Source of the DNA: Paenibacillus campinasensis
GTDB lineage: Bacteria; Bacillota; Bacilli; Paenibacillales; Paenibacillaceae
Length of the DNA stretch: 64,000 nt
Direction of reading: 5' to 3'
Assembly: GCF_002272015.1 (NCBI RefSeq)
Contig: NZ_NPBY01000006.1
Span: forward strand, 34,535 to 98,534
Positions 26,066 to 34,513 of this stretch are shown here, piece by piece. A program made the position numbers and the translations under genes. Below the pieces are notes generated by a model. That model had not been told where the DNA came from, made no database searches, and saw only the letters and a list, made by a program, of their open reading frames with translations. How positions within the stretch are numbered: the first letter of the stretch is position 1; the number at the start of each line of letters is the position of its first letter.

Positions 26066-27079
26066 TTGAAATACAAGACGGTATTGGCCGGATGCGGCAG
26101 CATGGGGACACGCTGGCTGGAATACGCGCTGAAGCGAAACGATGTGGACCTCGTTGCCCTCGTGGATGTTCAGCCGGAGAAGGCCCTTGAGGCTATGCAG
26201 CGCTTCGGCCTGAAGCTGCCGGTGTATGAAGCGGTGGCCGAAGCAGTTGCTTCCGAGGGAGTCGATCTGCTGCTGGACACTTCCATCCCGGAAGCGCATG
26301 CCGCCAATGCCATTACGGCAATGGAGCATGGCGCGAACGTGATGATGGAGAAGCCGATGGCACTTTCCATGGAAGATGCCGTTCGTTTGATCAACGTGTC
26401 GGATCGTACTGGACGAAGCTGTGCAGTGATGCAAAATCGACGCTATACCAAGGAGATCAGAGCTTTGAAGGCGGAGCTTGACACCGGCCGGATCGGTCCT
26501 CCGGGCTTTGTGACAGCCGATTTTTTTCTCGGTCCGCGATTTGGCGGCTTTCGGGAAATGATGGCACACCCTCTGCTCATTGATATGGCGATCCACACGT
26601 TTGATGCAGCAAGATATTTAATCGGGTCGGATCCCATGGCCGTGTATTGTCACGAATTTAATCCGGACGGCTCCTGGTATCAGGGTAATTCGTCAGCTGT
26701 CTGCATATTCGAGTTCAGCTGCGGAGCGGTATTTTCATACAACGGAAGCTGGAGCGCGGTAGGGCATTCCACCTCCTGGGAGGGAGCATGGCGGCTTGTC
26801 GGACCCAAGGGAACGATGCTGTGGGACGGCGATCATGAGCCAGTGTATGAAGGAGCGGATGCATTGGAATCAGCCTCGGCTGCCGGGAGGCAGGGTTCGT
26901 GGTATGGGCCAGAACGAAGAGAGGCATGTCTTGACGAGATGTTTGATTCATTGAAGTCCGGCAAACGCTCGGAAACGGATATCAGTCACAATATTCACAG
27001 CTTGGCGATGACGCTGGGCGCTGTCGAAAGCGCAAAGCGGCAGGCGAAGGTATGGCTGCCTGAACTAAGCTGTATGTAG
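26066..27079 (+). CDS. Gfo/Idh/MocA family oxidoreductase
   Basis: NAD(P)-dependent sugar or cyclitol dehydrogenase, 337 residues. The N-terminal Rossmann fold has GCGSMG near residue 10; EKP (in MMEKPMAL, about 95) carries the family's catalytic lysine, and HPLLIDMAIHTFDAARYL supplies the DxxxH pair. The TTG at 26066 is chosen because GGGGAG lies 8 bases upstream; a GTG at 26057 in the same frame would place the binding site too close. The protein closes the cassette and is followed by a terminator. It could oxidise the sugar ring at C3 as in inositol or 3-keto-glycoside pathways; that is inference. Confidence 0.92.
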   Translation: MKYKTVLAGCGSMGTRWLEYALKRNDVDLVALVDVQPEKALEAMQRFGLKLPVYEAVAEAVASEGVDLLLDTSIPEAHAANAITAMEHGANVMMEKPMALSMEDAVRLINVSDRTGRSCAVMQNRRYTKEIRALKAELDTGRIGPPGFVTADFFLGPRFGGFREMMAHPLLIDMAIHTFDAARYLIGSDPMAVYCHEFNPDGSWYQGNSSAVCIFEFSCGAVFSYNGSWSAVGHSTSWEGAWRLVGPKGTMLWDGDHEPVYEGADALESASAAGRQGSWYGPERREACLDEMFDSLKSGKRSETDISHNIHSLAMTLGAVESAKRQAKVWLPELSCM

Positions 27080-27144
27080 GCCGCCGGGACGGGATCATCC
27101 ATTGTTGCTGATCGTTAGCTTGTGAAGCGAAAGACTAAAAACGA

Positions 27145-27188
27145 AAGCGACTGGCAGGCCCTAACAAGGTGCCCGTGGCCAGTCGCTT
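27145..27188. terminator. terminator between the cassette and cax (convergent)
   Basis: AAGCGACTGGC / GCCAGTCGCTT stem. On the minus strand it is followed by TCGTTTTT; on the plus strand the T tract is weaker. Confidence 0.75.
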
Positions 27189-27195
27189 GTTCCTT

Positions 27196-28272
27196 TTAGA
27201 CGAGAAAGAAAGAAACACCCAAAATAATATAAACCGCTAGAAGCAGCAGTCCCTCATACCAGTTGGAATCGCCGTCCTGCGTAATGGAGCGGGCGATAAA
27301 CACGGCTACGCCGATCGCTAACAGCTCCAGGGTCGTAAATACGATATCCATCGTATTGCCGAGGAAGAAGCTGATAAACACAAGCACAGGGGCTACAAAC
27401 AGGGCGATTTGCAGACTGCTGCCGACGGCGATCTCAACGGCCGCTCCGATTTTGTTCTTCATCGCCAGCATGATCGCTGCGCTATGCTCGGCGGCATTGC
27501 CGATGATGGCAACGAGGAAGGCGCCCACAAACAGCTCGCTGAGACCGTATTGATGGCTAATCGGCTCCAGCACCCCGACAAGCCATTCACTGACAAAGGC
27601 GACCATCACTGTTGCAATGACGAGATAAACGATCGAGCGCTTTTTGGACCAGGCCGGCTCATGCTCATGCGCAAGCGCATCTTCATCGTTGCTGTCGCTG
27701 ACATCTGCCAAGTATTCCTTATGTGTAATCATGGAGAACACGAGCCACGCTAAGTAAGCGACAATCAATATGCCGGCGACAATCAGACTGAGCATCTTGA
27801 TGCCTTCGGTTGTGATGGAATGGGTGTTCAGAAACACAGCCGGGATAAACAAGGCGATGATGGACAGCGTCATCAGGGAGCCGTTAAGGCTTGCCAGCGT
27901 GGCGTTGTATCTCTGGATTTTAAATTTCAGCCCGCCCATGAACAGGCTCAGCCCGAGCACCAGCAGCAGATTGCCGATGATGGAGCCGGTGATGCTCGCT
28001 TTGACCATGTCGTACAGCCCTTCTCTAATCAGCAGGATCGCAATGATCAGCTCTGCTGCGTTGCCGAAGGTGGCGTTCAGAAAGCCGCCCAGGCGCTGTC
28101 CGGCGTAGTGGGCTACGCTCTCGGTCGCCCGGCCGAGAAACCCGGCTACAAAGATGACCGCAATCGCGGACAGCAGAAATTGAACGGTTGTGTTCCAGCC
28201 GGCAAAGTGTCCGGCCGCGCTCAGCAGGAAGGTCAGGATGAGCAAGATCGGCTTCAACCGCTTTTTTATCAT
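27196..28272 (-). CDS. cax: Ca2+/H+ antiporter (CaCA family)
   Basis: Membrane exchanger moving calcium out in return for protons. About 358 residues and 10-11 transmembrane helices. Both alpha repeats with their acidic signature are clear: GNAAELIIAILLIREGLYD in the first half (about 93) and GNAAEHSAAIMLAMKNKIG in the second (about 260), the hallmark of microbial CAX proteins. ATG 28272 is preferred over GTG 28281 because GGGGTG then sits at a normal distance. A short Asp/Glu/His-rich cytosolic loop (EHEPAW) lies between the halves. It is divergent from the Asp23/Gls24 gene. Confidence 0.93.
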   Translation of the reverse strand: MIKKRLKPILLILTFLLSAAGHFAGWNTTVQFLLSAIAVIFVAGFLGRATESVAHYAGQRLGGFLNATFGNAAELIIAILLIREGLYDMVKASITGSIIGNLLLVLGLSLFMGGLKFKIQRYNATLASLNGSLMTLSIIALFIPAVFLNTHSITTEGIKMLSLIVAGILIVAYLAWLVFSMITHKEYLADVSDSNDEDALAHEHEPAWSKKRSIVYLVIATVMVAFVSEWLVGVLEPISHQYGLSELFVGAFLVAIIGNAAEHSAAIMLAMKNKIGAAVEIAVGSSLQIALFVAPVLVFISFFLGNTMDIVFTTLELLAIGVAVFIARSITQDGDSNWYEGLLLLAVYIILGVSFFLV

Positions 28273-28468
28273 CGTATGCACCCCGAATCCGATGGTTTTG
28301 TAGTAATTTGTCTAAGCTTCGCTGGAGGAAGATGTCGTTCGGTACCATATCCTTCATGTAATATACCCATTTTTTTCGAAAAATTAATGATTCATCTGCG
28401 CTTGGCATTTGCTTTTTGGGCCTGTTAGGATTTACAATAACTGATAATGAGGTGAAGGAGGATATGGC

Positions 28469-28855
28469 ATGACGGAACAACTTCAACTGGATAGCGGTTT
28501 GATTCGGATATCGGATGATGTCGTCTCGAAAATTGCCGGACTGGCGGCGCTGGAAACACCCGGAATTGCAGCCATGTCAGGCGGATTATCCGAAGGATGG
28601 GCCAAGCGGCTGAGCGGAAAGAATGTGCAAAAAGGTGTTACGGTGGAGGTAGGTCAGCTTGAGGCGGCCATCGATCTTCGGATTATCGTGCTCTATGAGA
28701 CGCCGATTCATGAAGTCTGCCGTATGCTTCAGCAGAATGTCCGCGAAGCGGTGGAAAGCATGACCGGACTTCGAGTCGTCGAGGTGAATGTCAAGGTCGA
28801 GGGCGTTGCCTTCAAGGATGACATCATGGATGATGTGCCGCAAAGAACGAAATAG
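28469..28855 (+). CDS. Asp23/Gls24 family envelope stress response protein
   Basis: A 128-residue cytoplasmic protein of the Asp23 family (YqhY/YloU-like). Family features are DVVSKIAGLAALETPGIAAMSGG at the N-terminus (residues 13-35), GVTVEVGQLEAAIDLRI in the middle and VREAVESMTGLRVVEVNVKVEGV at the end. Relatives are linked to cell-envelope stress or fatty-acid synthesis control; this one stands alone, so its role is open. GAAGGAGG precedes the ATG. Its terminator overlaps the end of ftsW on the other strand. Confidence 0.9.
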   Translation: MTEQLQLDSGLIRISDDVVSKIAGLAALETPGIAAMSGGLSEGWAKRLSGKNVQKGVTVEVGQLEAAIDLRIIVLYETPIHEVCRMLQQNVREAVESMTGLRVVEVNVKVEGVAFKDDIMDDVPQRTK

Positions 28856-28886
28856 TCATCGGGGAGTACATACCCTTCCCGAAGCA

Positions 28887-28924
28887 TAAAAAAAGACTAC
28901 ACGGATGTCCGGTAGTCTTTTTTT
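28887..28924 (+). terminator. terminator of the Asp23/Gls24 gene, overlapping the ftsW 3' end
   Basis: AAAAAAAGACTAC / GTAGTCTTTTTTT stem, so it reads as a terminator on the plus strand. The last codons and stop of the minus-strand ftsW gene lie inside it. Confidence 0.8.
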
Positions 28925-30123
28925 ACTACAGATTTTACCTGTTCCTCTTTGACAGGGCGGTTGCTGTCCCTTGAAATGCTCAGCATAATGCCCATGCTCA
29001 GCATCATGACAAGCAGGGAAGAGCCGCCGTAACTGATGAACGGAAGGGTAACCCCTGTGATCGGAATCGTATTGGTGACTCCGCCGATATTAATAAAGGA
29101 TTGAATCGCAATCAGTCCCATAATGCCGACCCCGGTCAATGTGCCGAACGGGTCGGAGCAGCGAAGCGCGATAATGATGCCCCGCAATATAAAATACAGA
29201 TACACCAGCAGGAAGATGCAGGTGCCGATAAAGCCGAACTCCTCGCCGATGACGGAGAAGATAAAGTCGTTATAAGGGTTCGGCAGATAGTGCAGCTTCT
29301 GGATGCTCTCGCCGTAGCCCGCGCCTGTAATGCCGCCTTGGCCAATCGCGATCAAGGATTGAACGAGATTGTAGCCTGTGTTGGACTCGTCCTGGAACGG
29401 GTCCAGAAACGCCTCGATTCGGCCGACCTTATAATCTTTAGATGCCTCGTCGGAGGGGCCGCTCGAATCGAACAGGGAGCCGACTCCGAGTGTAAGCACC
29501 AATCCTAGAACGACGAGGGATATACAGCCGAGAATATGCTTCAGGCTTGCTCCGCCTGCGTAGATCACCAGGCCGCACGTAGCGACCAGGATGAAGCAGG
29601 AGCCCAGATCGGGCTGCAGCATAATTAAACCTGCCACGACGCCAACGATGATCAGCACCGGGAAAAATCCGCCTTTCCATTGACGGATCCGCTCCCCTTT
29701 TTTGGATATCAGCGCGGCCAAGTATACAATGGTGGCGATTTTCGCAAGCTCGGTAGGCTGGATTCCCAGGCTGAACATGTTAAACCAGCTCCGGGCGCCG
29801 TTGGTAGCCGATCCGATGATGATCAGCAAGATGAGCAGAATCAGTGTTAGGAAAAACACCGGAATAAACAATTTTTTGTATATCTTGTAATTGATGTTCA
29901 TTGCGACCAGCATCACGAGCAATCCAAGAGCGGCAAATACCCCCTGCCTCTTGGTGAAATAGAGCGGGTCGTAATTAAATTTCTCGTTGAAGACGGCCAA
30001 GCTTGAGCTGGAACTGAATACCATGATCAGTCCGAATCCGACCAGCAGCAGGGTAAGAATAAGCAATTGAAAATCTGGCGTCCCTCTTTTGGTCTGGGGC
30101 TGGGGATTGGTCGTTTTCATCAT
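28897..30123 (-). CDS. ftsW: FtsW/RodA/SpoVE family lipid II polymerase
   Basis: SEDS-family peptidoglycan glycosyltransferase, 408 residues and about ten transmembrane helices, working with a class B PBP. Signature stretches are QPTELAKIATIVYLA, the ATNGARSW loop, GGITGAGYGESIQKLHYLPNPYNDFIFSVIGEEFG with the catalytic-site region, and the C-terminal ITGVTLPFISYGGSS. The most likely role is septal FtsW, as expected for a gene outside the rod-shape operon, though RodA or SpoVE cannot be excluded. The start lies 13 bases after yugN with only a weak binding site, so translation is probably coupled to yugN. Confidence 0.93.
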   Translation of the reverse strand: MMKTTNPQPQTKRGTPDFQLLILTLLLVGFGLIMVFSSSSSLAVFNEKFNYDPLYFTKRQGVFAALGLLVMLVAMNINYKIYKKLFIPVFFLTLILLILLIIIGSATNGARSWFNMFSLGIQPTELAKIATIVYLAALISKKGERIRQWKGGFFPVLIIVGVVAGLIMLQPDLGSCFILVATCGLVIYAGGASLKHILGCISLVVLGLVLTLGVGSLFDSSGPSDEASKDYKVGRIEAFLDPFQDESNTGYNLVQSLIAIGQGGITGAGYGESIQKLHYLPNPYNDFIFSVIGEEFGFIGTCIFLLVYLYFILRGIIIALRCSDPFGTLTGVGIMGLIAIQSFINIGGVTNTIPITGVTLPFISYGGSSLLVMMLSMGIMLSISRDSNRPVKEEQVKSVVKKDYRTSV

Positions 30124-30136
30124 AAGATGTTACCAC

Positions 30137-30484
30137 TTACGCTTCCAGGAGAGCCTTGAGCTCCTGCAGCTTTTTGTTGGCGATGTTCATCACCGGAGAC
30201 GGTGCCATCGTTTCATACTCAAGGCCGTGCGGGAATGTCGCTCTGCCCATGTATACGGCTTCAATCTTAAGGATGGTGTCCGGCTTCTCCAGCTTTCCTT
30301 CAACCACGCGGGTATTGAAGCGGAGGAAGTACTCATCGTTATTTTTTTTATCTTCAATTTTCAAATCATATGTAGCGCGGTAGTATTCCCACTGCCAACG
30401 AATAAAGCCGACCTTCTCGGCGCATTCGTCGAGATAAGCCAAATCGCTTTGCATACCGTCCAAGCCTGTATTTTCAAAAATCAT
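30137..30484 (-). CDS. yugN: YugN-like family protein
   Basis: A 115-residue cytoplasmic protein matching the YugN-like family: MIFENTGLDG at the N-terminus, a central WQWEYYRATYDLKIEDK and YFLRFNTRVVEGKLE, and the conserved GRATFPHGLEYE near residue 82. The function of the family is unknown. AAGGGGG is six bases upstream. It forms a two-gene operon with ftsW from a clear sigma-A promoter. Confidence 0.88.
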   Translation of the reverse strand: MIFENTGLDGMQSDLAYLDECAEKVGFIRWQWEYYRATYDLKIEDKKNNDEYFLRFNTRVVEGKLEKPDTILKIEAVYMGRATFPHGLEYETMAPSPVMNIANKKLQELKALLEA

Positions 30485-30528
30485 GCGGCGTTAACCCCCT
30501 TAATATTCCACTAGCAAAGTTCTTTAAT

Positions 30529-30557
30529 ATGATAGTATGTTTCAGGAACTTGTGCAA
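30529..30557 (-). promoter_or_regulatory. promoter of yugN-ftsW
   Basis: On the minus strand TTGCAC (30557-30552), a 17-base spacer and TATCAT (30534-30529), about 45 bases before the yugN start. Confidence 0.65.
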
Positions 30558-30746
30558 GCCTGAAGCTCTTGTGAGCCTTCAATTTGCAGCCCTTTTATCC
30601 GAAGGGTGTTTTCGTGTAGGACAGATCTCTATCTTTTCTGTTAGAATAAAAGTAATTTTCCAGCCCGATCCGTTTGCTGCTTCCCGCTCCGGCAGGGGTA
30701 TATATTTCATGATGCCCAAATAACTGACGGAAAAGAGGGAAGTCCG

Positions 30747-31259
30747 ATGAATCGAATCGTGTATGATACGGAGTATTATGCGGTGGAGGAGCATGACGGG
30801 AAGGAGATCGCGGTGATTGACCATATGCCGGAATCGGCGGCGGTGGTAGTCATTCATGAAGGCTGCCTGCTCATGGTTCGCCAGCACCGGGAGGCGGTGT
30901 CAGCGTCGACATGGGAGCTGCCGGGCGGAACGATCCGGCATGACGAGGACAAGGTCACGGCTGTTCAGCGGGAGCTTGCCGAGGAGACCGGCGTGCTGTG
31001 CAATGAACTTACATATATGGGAGAGGCTTACCCTGCAGCCTCGCTGACCAATCGCAAGGTGCATTTTTATTATACCGATGACATCAAGAGAGCGGCAGAG
31101 CCGGAGCCAGACGATGGAGAGGATGTGGCTGCCATCTGGGTTCCTTTACGTGAGGCCTGTCATACGATCAAGGAGGGAGGCCAAGTGGATCAGATGGTAG
31201 GACACGGGCTGTTTCTCTCCATGCTGCATGGCTTGCTGCCGACGAACACCAGCCGATAG
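30747..31259 (+). CDS. Nudix hydrolase, ADP-ribose pyrophosphatase type
   Basis: Cytoplasmic hydrolase of nucleoside diphosphate-linked compounds, 170 residues. The Nudix box begins at GGTIRHDED near residue 57 and ends with the catalytic helix RELAEETG; the preceding WELPG is typical of ADP-ribose pyrophosphatases. The preferred substrate is inferred. AAAGAGGGAAG lies upstream. An extended -10 (TGT-TAGAAT, 30639-30647) may be its promoter. It ends 22 bases before the amidohydrolase gene, suggesting one transcript. Confidence 0.92.
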   Translation: MNRIVYDTEYYAVEEHDGKEIAVIDHMPESAAVVVIHEGCLLMVRQHREAVSASTWELPGGTIRHDEDKVTAVQRELAEETGVLCNELTYMGEAYPAASLTNRKVHFYYTDDIKRAAEPEPDDGEDVAAIWVPLREACHTIKEGGQVDQMVGHGLFLSMLHGLLPTNTSR

Positions 31260-31281
31260 GCTAAAGGAAGGATGATCAGAG

Positions 31282-32451
31282 ATGAAGGAAGTGTTCTGGG
31301 AGCAGTGGTTCCCGACAATGGTCGCCTGGCGGCGGCATCTACATAGCCATCCGGAGCTGTCTTTTCACGAGCGGGAGACGGCGGCATATGTCGCCGAACG
31401 GTTGAGGGAGATCGGCATCGAGGTGAGAACAGGCGTCGGCGGTCACGGTGTGATCGGCAGCCTCAAGGGCGGAAAGCCGGGCAAAACGGTGGTGCTTCGC
31501 GCGGATATGGACGCCCTTGCGATTCAGGATGAGAAGGATTGCGAGTATGCATCGAAGGTTCCGGGCGCCATGCATGCCTGCGGGCATGACGGCCACACCT
31601 CCATGCTGCTGGGCGCAGCGGCTTATTTTGCATCCCGGCCGGAGGAAGTGGAGGGCGAGATCCGGTTTCTGTTCCAGCCTGCGGAGGAGGTGTGCCCGGG
31701 CGGGGCCATCGAGATGATCCGGGATGGCGCGCTTGAAGGAGCTGACGTCATATACGGGCTTCACCTCTGGACCCCGCTGCCGGTCGGCCAGGTGGCGAGC
31801 GCTCCGGGGCCATTGATGGCATCGGCGGATGAATTTTTTATCGATATCACCGGGCGCGGCGGTCACGGGGGCATGCCTCATGTCACATCAGACGCCCTTG
31901 TTGCCGGAGCGGCGCTGGTCATGCAGCTGCAGACGATTGTCAGCCGCTCGGTGGATCCGCTTCAGCCTGCGGTGGTCACCGTAGGCACGTTCCAGGCCGG
32001 CACCGCGCAGAACGTGATTGCCGGCACAAGCCGGATCACCGGCACGGTGCGCACCTTTGACGAGGAGACGCGTCTGATGGTCCGCAGGAAGATTGAGGCG
32101 ATGGCGGCATCGGTAGCGGAAACCTATGGTGCGCAGGCGTCGGTATCCTATCTGATGGGCTATCCGCCGCTGGTGAATGATGAGGCGGAGACCGCGCGCT
32201 TTTTCCGCACCGCACCGAAGGTGTTTGAGCCGGGCGCCATCAAGGAGTCGACCAAGCTGATGCCGGCAGAGGACTTCTCCTACTACCTTCGCGAAATCCC
32301 GGGCTGCTTCATATTTATCGGGGCGGGCAACGAGGAGAAGCAGGCGGTATATCCGCATCACCATCCGAAGTTTGATTTCGATGAGGATGCGATGCTCTAT
32401 GGAGCGAGGCTGCTGACCGAGCTTGTCCGCGCTTATCAGCGTGGGGAATAA
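31282..32451 (+). CDS. M20 family amidohydrolase
   Basis: Metallo-aminoacylase/amidohydrolase of the hippuricase-like M20D group, 389 residues. The metal centre is visible as ADMDAL, MHACGHDGHTSMLLG (Cys and His ligands, about residues 97-107) and the catalytic Glu pair in PAEEVCPGGA; a late His ligand is in YPHHHPKFDFDE. The dimerisation domain lies between. Such enzymes cleave N-acyl amino acids or related amides; the substrate cannot be fixed. Start with AAAGGAAGG upstream. A hairpin terminator follows about 85 bases after the stop. Confidence 0.93.
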   Translation: MKEVFWEQWFPTMVAWRRHLHSHPELSFHERETAAYVAERLREIGIEVRTGVGGHGVIGSLKGGKPGKTVVLRADMDALAIQDEKDCEYASKVPGAMHACGHDGHTSMLLGAAAYFASRPEEVEGEIRFLFQPAEEVCPGGAIEMIRDGALEGADVIYGLHLWTPLPVGQVASAPGPLMASADEFFIDITGRGGHGGMPHVTSDALVAGAALVMQLQTIVSRSVDPLQPAVVTVGTFQAGTAQNVIAGTSRITGTVRTFDEETRLMVRRKIEAMAASVAETYGAQASVSYLMGYPPLVNDEAETARFFRTAPKVFEPGAIKESTKLMPAEDFSYYLREIPGCFIFIGAGNEEKQAVYPHHHPKFDFDEDAMLYGARLLTELVRAYQRGE

Positions 32452-32534
32452 GGGAGGAGCCAGCAGCGGAAACGGTCCGGACCCGGACCGATGCATGAAC
32501 CTTGGCAATTGGGAAATAATATGACATCATAACC

Positions 32535-32577
32535 GGAAGTTCAGATCCAGCTTAAATGGATGTGAGCTTCTTTTTTT
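32535..32577 (+). terminator. terminator upstream of the XPB-like helicase gene
   Basis: GAAG..CA.ATCCA pairs with TGGATGTGAGCTTC, followed by TTTTTTT. It separates the amidohydrolase from the helicase gene by only about 20 bases. Confidence 0.75.
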
Positions 32578-32596
32578 AGCCAAGGAGGTCATCGAT

Positions 32597-34513
32597 GTGG
32601 AACAGAAGCCTTGTATTGTCCAGCGGGACCGGACCGTGCTGCTGGAAACAGCTCACCCGTCCTTCCAGAAGGCCCGGGCAGAGCTGGCGCAATACGCCGA
32701 TCTGGTCAAAAGTCCGGCCGCATACCATACATATCGCATTACCCCACTATCCTTGTGGAACGCCGCTGCCGCAGGACTGACCGCAGATCACATATGCATA
32801 AGTCTCCGGTCGCTTTCCCGGTGGGAGCTGCCTGCGGCGCTGGAGGAAGACATTCGGCGTCTCGTTGCCAGATATGGACAGCTGACGCTGAAGATGCATC
32901 CGGCGCGTGATGGCCGGCTGCTGCTTCAGAGCCGGAGTGCATCCGTCCTGGCGGAGCTGAAGGGGTATCCTTCACTGGCCAGCAGCGGTCTCGTCATCCT
33001 AAGTGAACTGGAAGCGGAGGCGCCCTCTCGGCTAAGAGGGCTGCTGAAGCAGGAATTGACCCGGCTGGGGTACCCTGTGCTCGATCATGTCGGATATCAG
33101 GACGGGCAGTTTCTGCCGCTGGACTGGCGGGACGGGGATCGAAGCGCGTCCGGACAAAGGGAACCGGAGCGGCAGGAGCCGCTGTCGGAGCAGACGGGCA
33201 CTCCCCGGGCCATATCCGCTGCGGCTTCTGCTCAATCAAGTGGGCAGAAAGGCCGCTCTGCAGAGCAAGAAGGCGCGGAGCGGGTCGTCGACGGGATTCT
33301 GGCTGGCAGTGTAGCCGCTCCGAAAGGCAGTTTACGGCTGCGCGACTACCAGAGGGCGGCGGTGGACGCCTTCAAGGAGTCGGGCGGTGAGGGAGGCAGC
33401 GGCGTGCTGGTCCTGCCCTGCGGAGCCGGGAAGACGATCATCGGGCTCGCTGCGATGCGCGAACTCCAGTGCGAGACGCTGATTCTGACCTCAAATGCCA
33501 CGTCGGTCACACAATGGATTAGCGAGCTGCTGGATAAAACGACGCTGCTGCCGGAGCAGATTGGAGAGTATACGGGCGAGCATAAGGCGGTTCGTCCGGT
33601 GACGGTGGCTACGTATCAGATTCTGACCCATCGCCACCGGAAAGAGGAGGAGCAGTTTCATATGAAGCTGTTCAACGAGCGCCGCTGGGGGCTGATCATC
33701 TATGACGAGGTTCATTTGCTGCCTGCACCGGTTTTCCGGGCTACGGCGGATATTCAGGCTACGCGGCGGCTCGGACTGACCGCGACGCTTGTGCGGGAGG
33801 ATGGCCGGGAGGCGGATGTGTTCTCGCTGATCGGGCCCAAGCGATACGAGATGCCGTGGAAAGCGCTGGAGGAGCAGGGCTGGATTGCGGCTGTCCGCTG
33901 TATCGAGGTGAAGGTGCCGCTGCCGGGTCCGATCAAGGAAAGATGCCGGTACAGCGGCAAGCGGGAGCAGTACCGGCTGGCTGCCGAGAATCCAGCCAAG
34001 CTGGAGCTGATCAAAGCGCTTGTCCGGCGCCATCCAGGCGCTCAAATTCTGATTATCGGCCAATATCTGAATCAGCTGACCGCCATTGCCGAGCAGCTGC
34101 AGGTTCCGCTCATATCAGGCCAAATGCCACAGCAGCGGCGCCATGAGCTGTATGCCTCCTTCCGCCGGGGAGAGACGCCGGTCCTGGTCGTATCCAAGGT
34201 GGCCAATTTTGCCGTTGACCTGCCTGATGCGTCCGTGGCGATCGAAGTGTCCGGGACCTTCGGCTCCCGCCAGGAAGAGGCGCAGCGGCTGGGGCGGATT
34301 CTGCGGCCGAAGAGCGGTGAGAACCGAGCCTACTTCTATACGCTCGTGTCCAGCGACAGCCGTGAGGAGATGTTTGCCATGCGGCGCCAGCTGTTCCTTG
34401 TCGAGCAGGGCTACGTCTATGAGGCGATGTCGATCCCCCTGGCTGAAGAACAGGGACGGAAGCCGGGCCAGATTGGCGCTGCTGCGGAAAGGGAGGTATC
34501 AGGCCAGCGATGA
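32597..34513 (+). CDS. XPB-type DNA helicase (SF2, DEVH box)
   Basis: A 638-residue ATP-dependent DNA helicase resembling archaeal and bacterial XPB. The GTG start is supported by AAGGAGG eight bases upstream. After an N-terminal region of about 240 residues with a helicase-associated fold and a variable linker come the motor motifs: the DYQ of the Q-like motif near 249, Walker A PCGAGKT near 273, DEVH in YDEVHLL near 368, TATLVRED near 396, and motif VI EEAQRLGRILRPK near 560. DEVH rather than DEAD/DEAH is typical of XPB. The stop overlaps the next start (ATGA), so the two proteins are translationally coupled, as in mycobacterial XPB loci. A role in repair or transcription-linked DNA opening is inferred. 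Confidence 0.93.
   Translation: MEQKPCIVQRDRTVLLETAHPSFQKARAELAQYADLVKSPAAYHTYRITPLSLWNAAAAGLTADHICISLRSLSRWELPAALEEDIRRLVARYGQLTLKMHPARDGRLLLQSRSASVLAELKGYPSLASSGLVILSELEAEAPSRLRGLLKQELTRLGYPVLDHVGYQDGQFLPLDWRDGDRSASGQREPERQEPLSEQTGTPRAISAAASAQSSGQKGRSAEQEGAERVVDGILAGSVAAPKGSLRLRDYQRAAVDAFKESGGEGGSGVLVLPCGAGKTIIGLAAMRELQCETLILTSNATSVTQWISELLDKTTLLPEQIGEYTGEHKAVRPVTVATYQILTHRHRKEEEQFHMKLFNERRWGLIIYDEVHLLPAPVFRATADIQATRRLGLTATLVREDGREADVFSLIGPKRYEMPWKALEEQGWIAAVRCIEVKVPLPGPIKERCRYSGKREQYRLAAENPAKLELIKALVRRHPGAQILIIGQYLNQLTAIAEQLQVPLISGQMPQQRRHELYASFRRGETPVLVVSKVANFAVDLPDASVAIEVSGTFGSRQEEAQRLGRILRPKSGENRAYFYTLVSSDSREEMFAMRRQLFLVEQGYVYEAMSIPLAEEQGRKPGQIGAAAEREVSGQR

Noticed and set aside
27820..28428. 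202-residue plus-strand frame over the 5' half of cax
   Set aside because: Antisense to a clear antiporter gene; no RBS and glutamine/glycine-rich noise.
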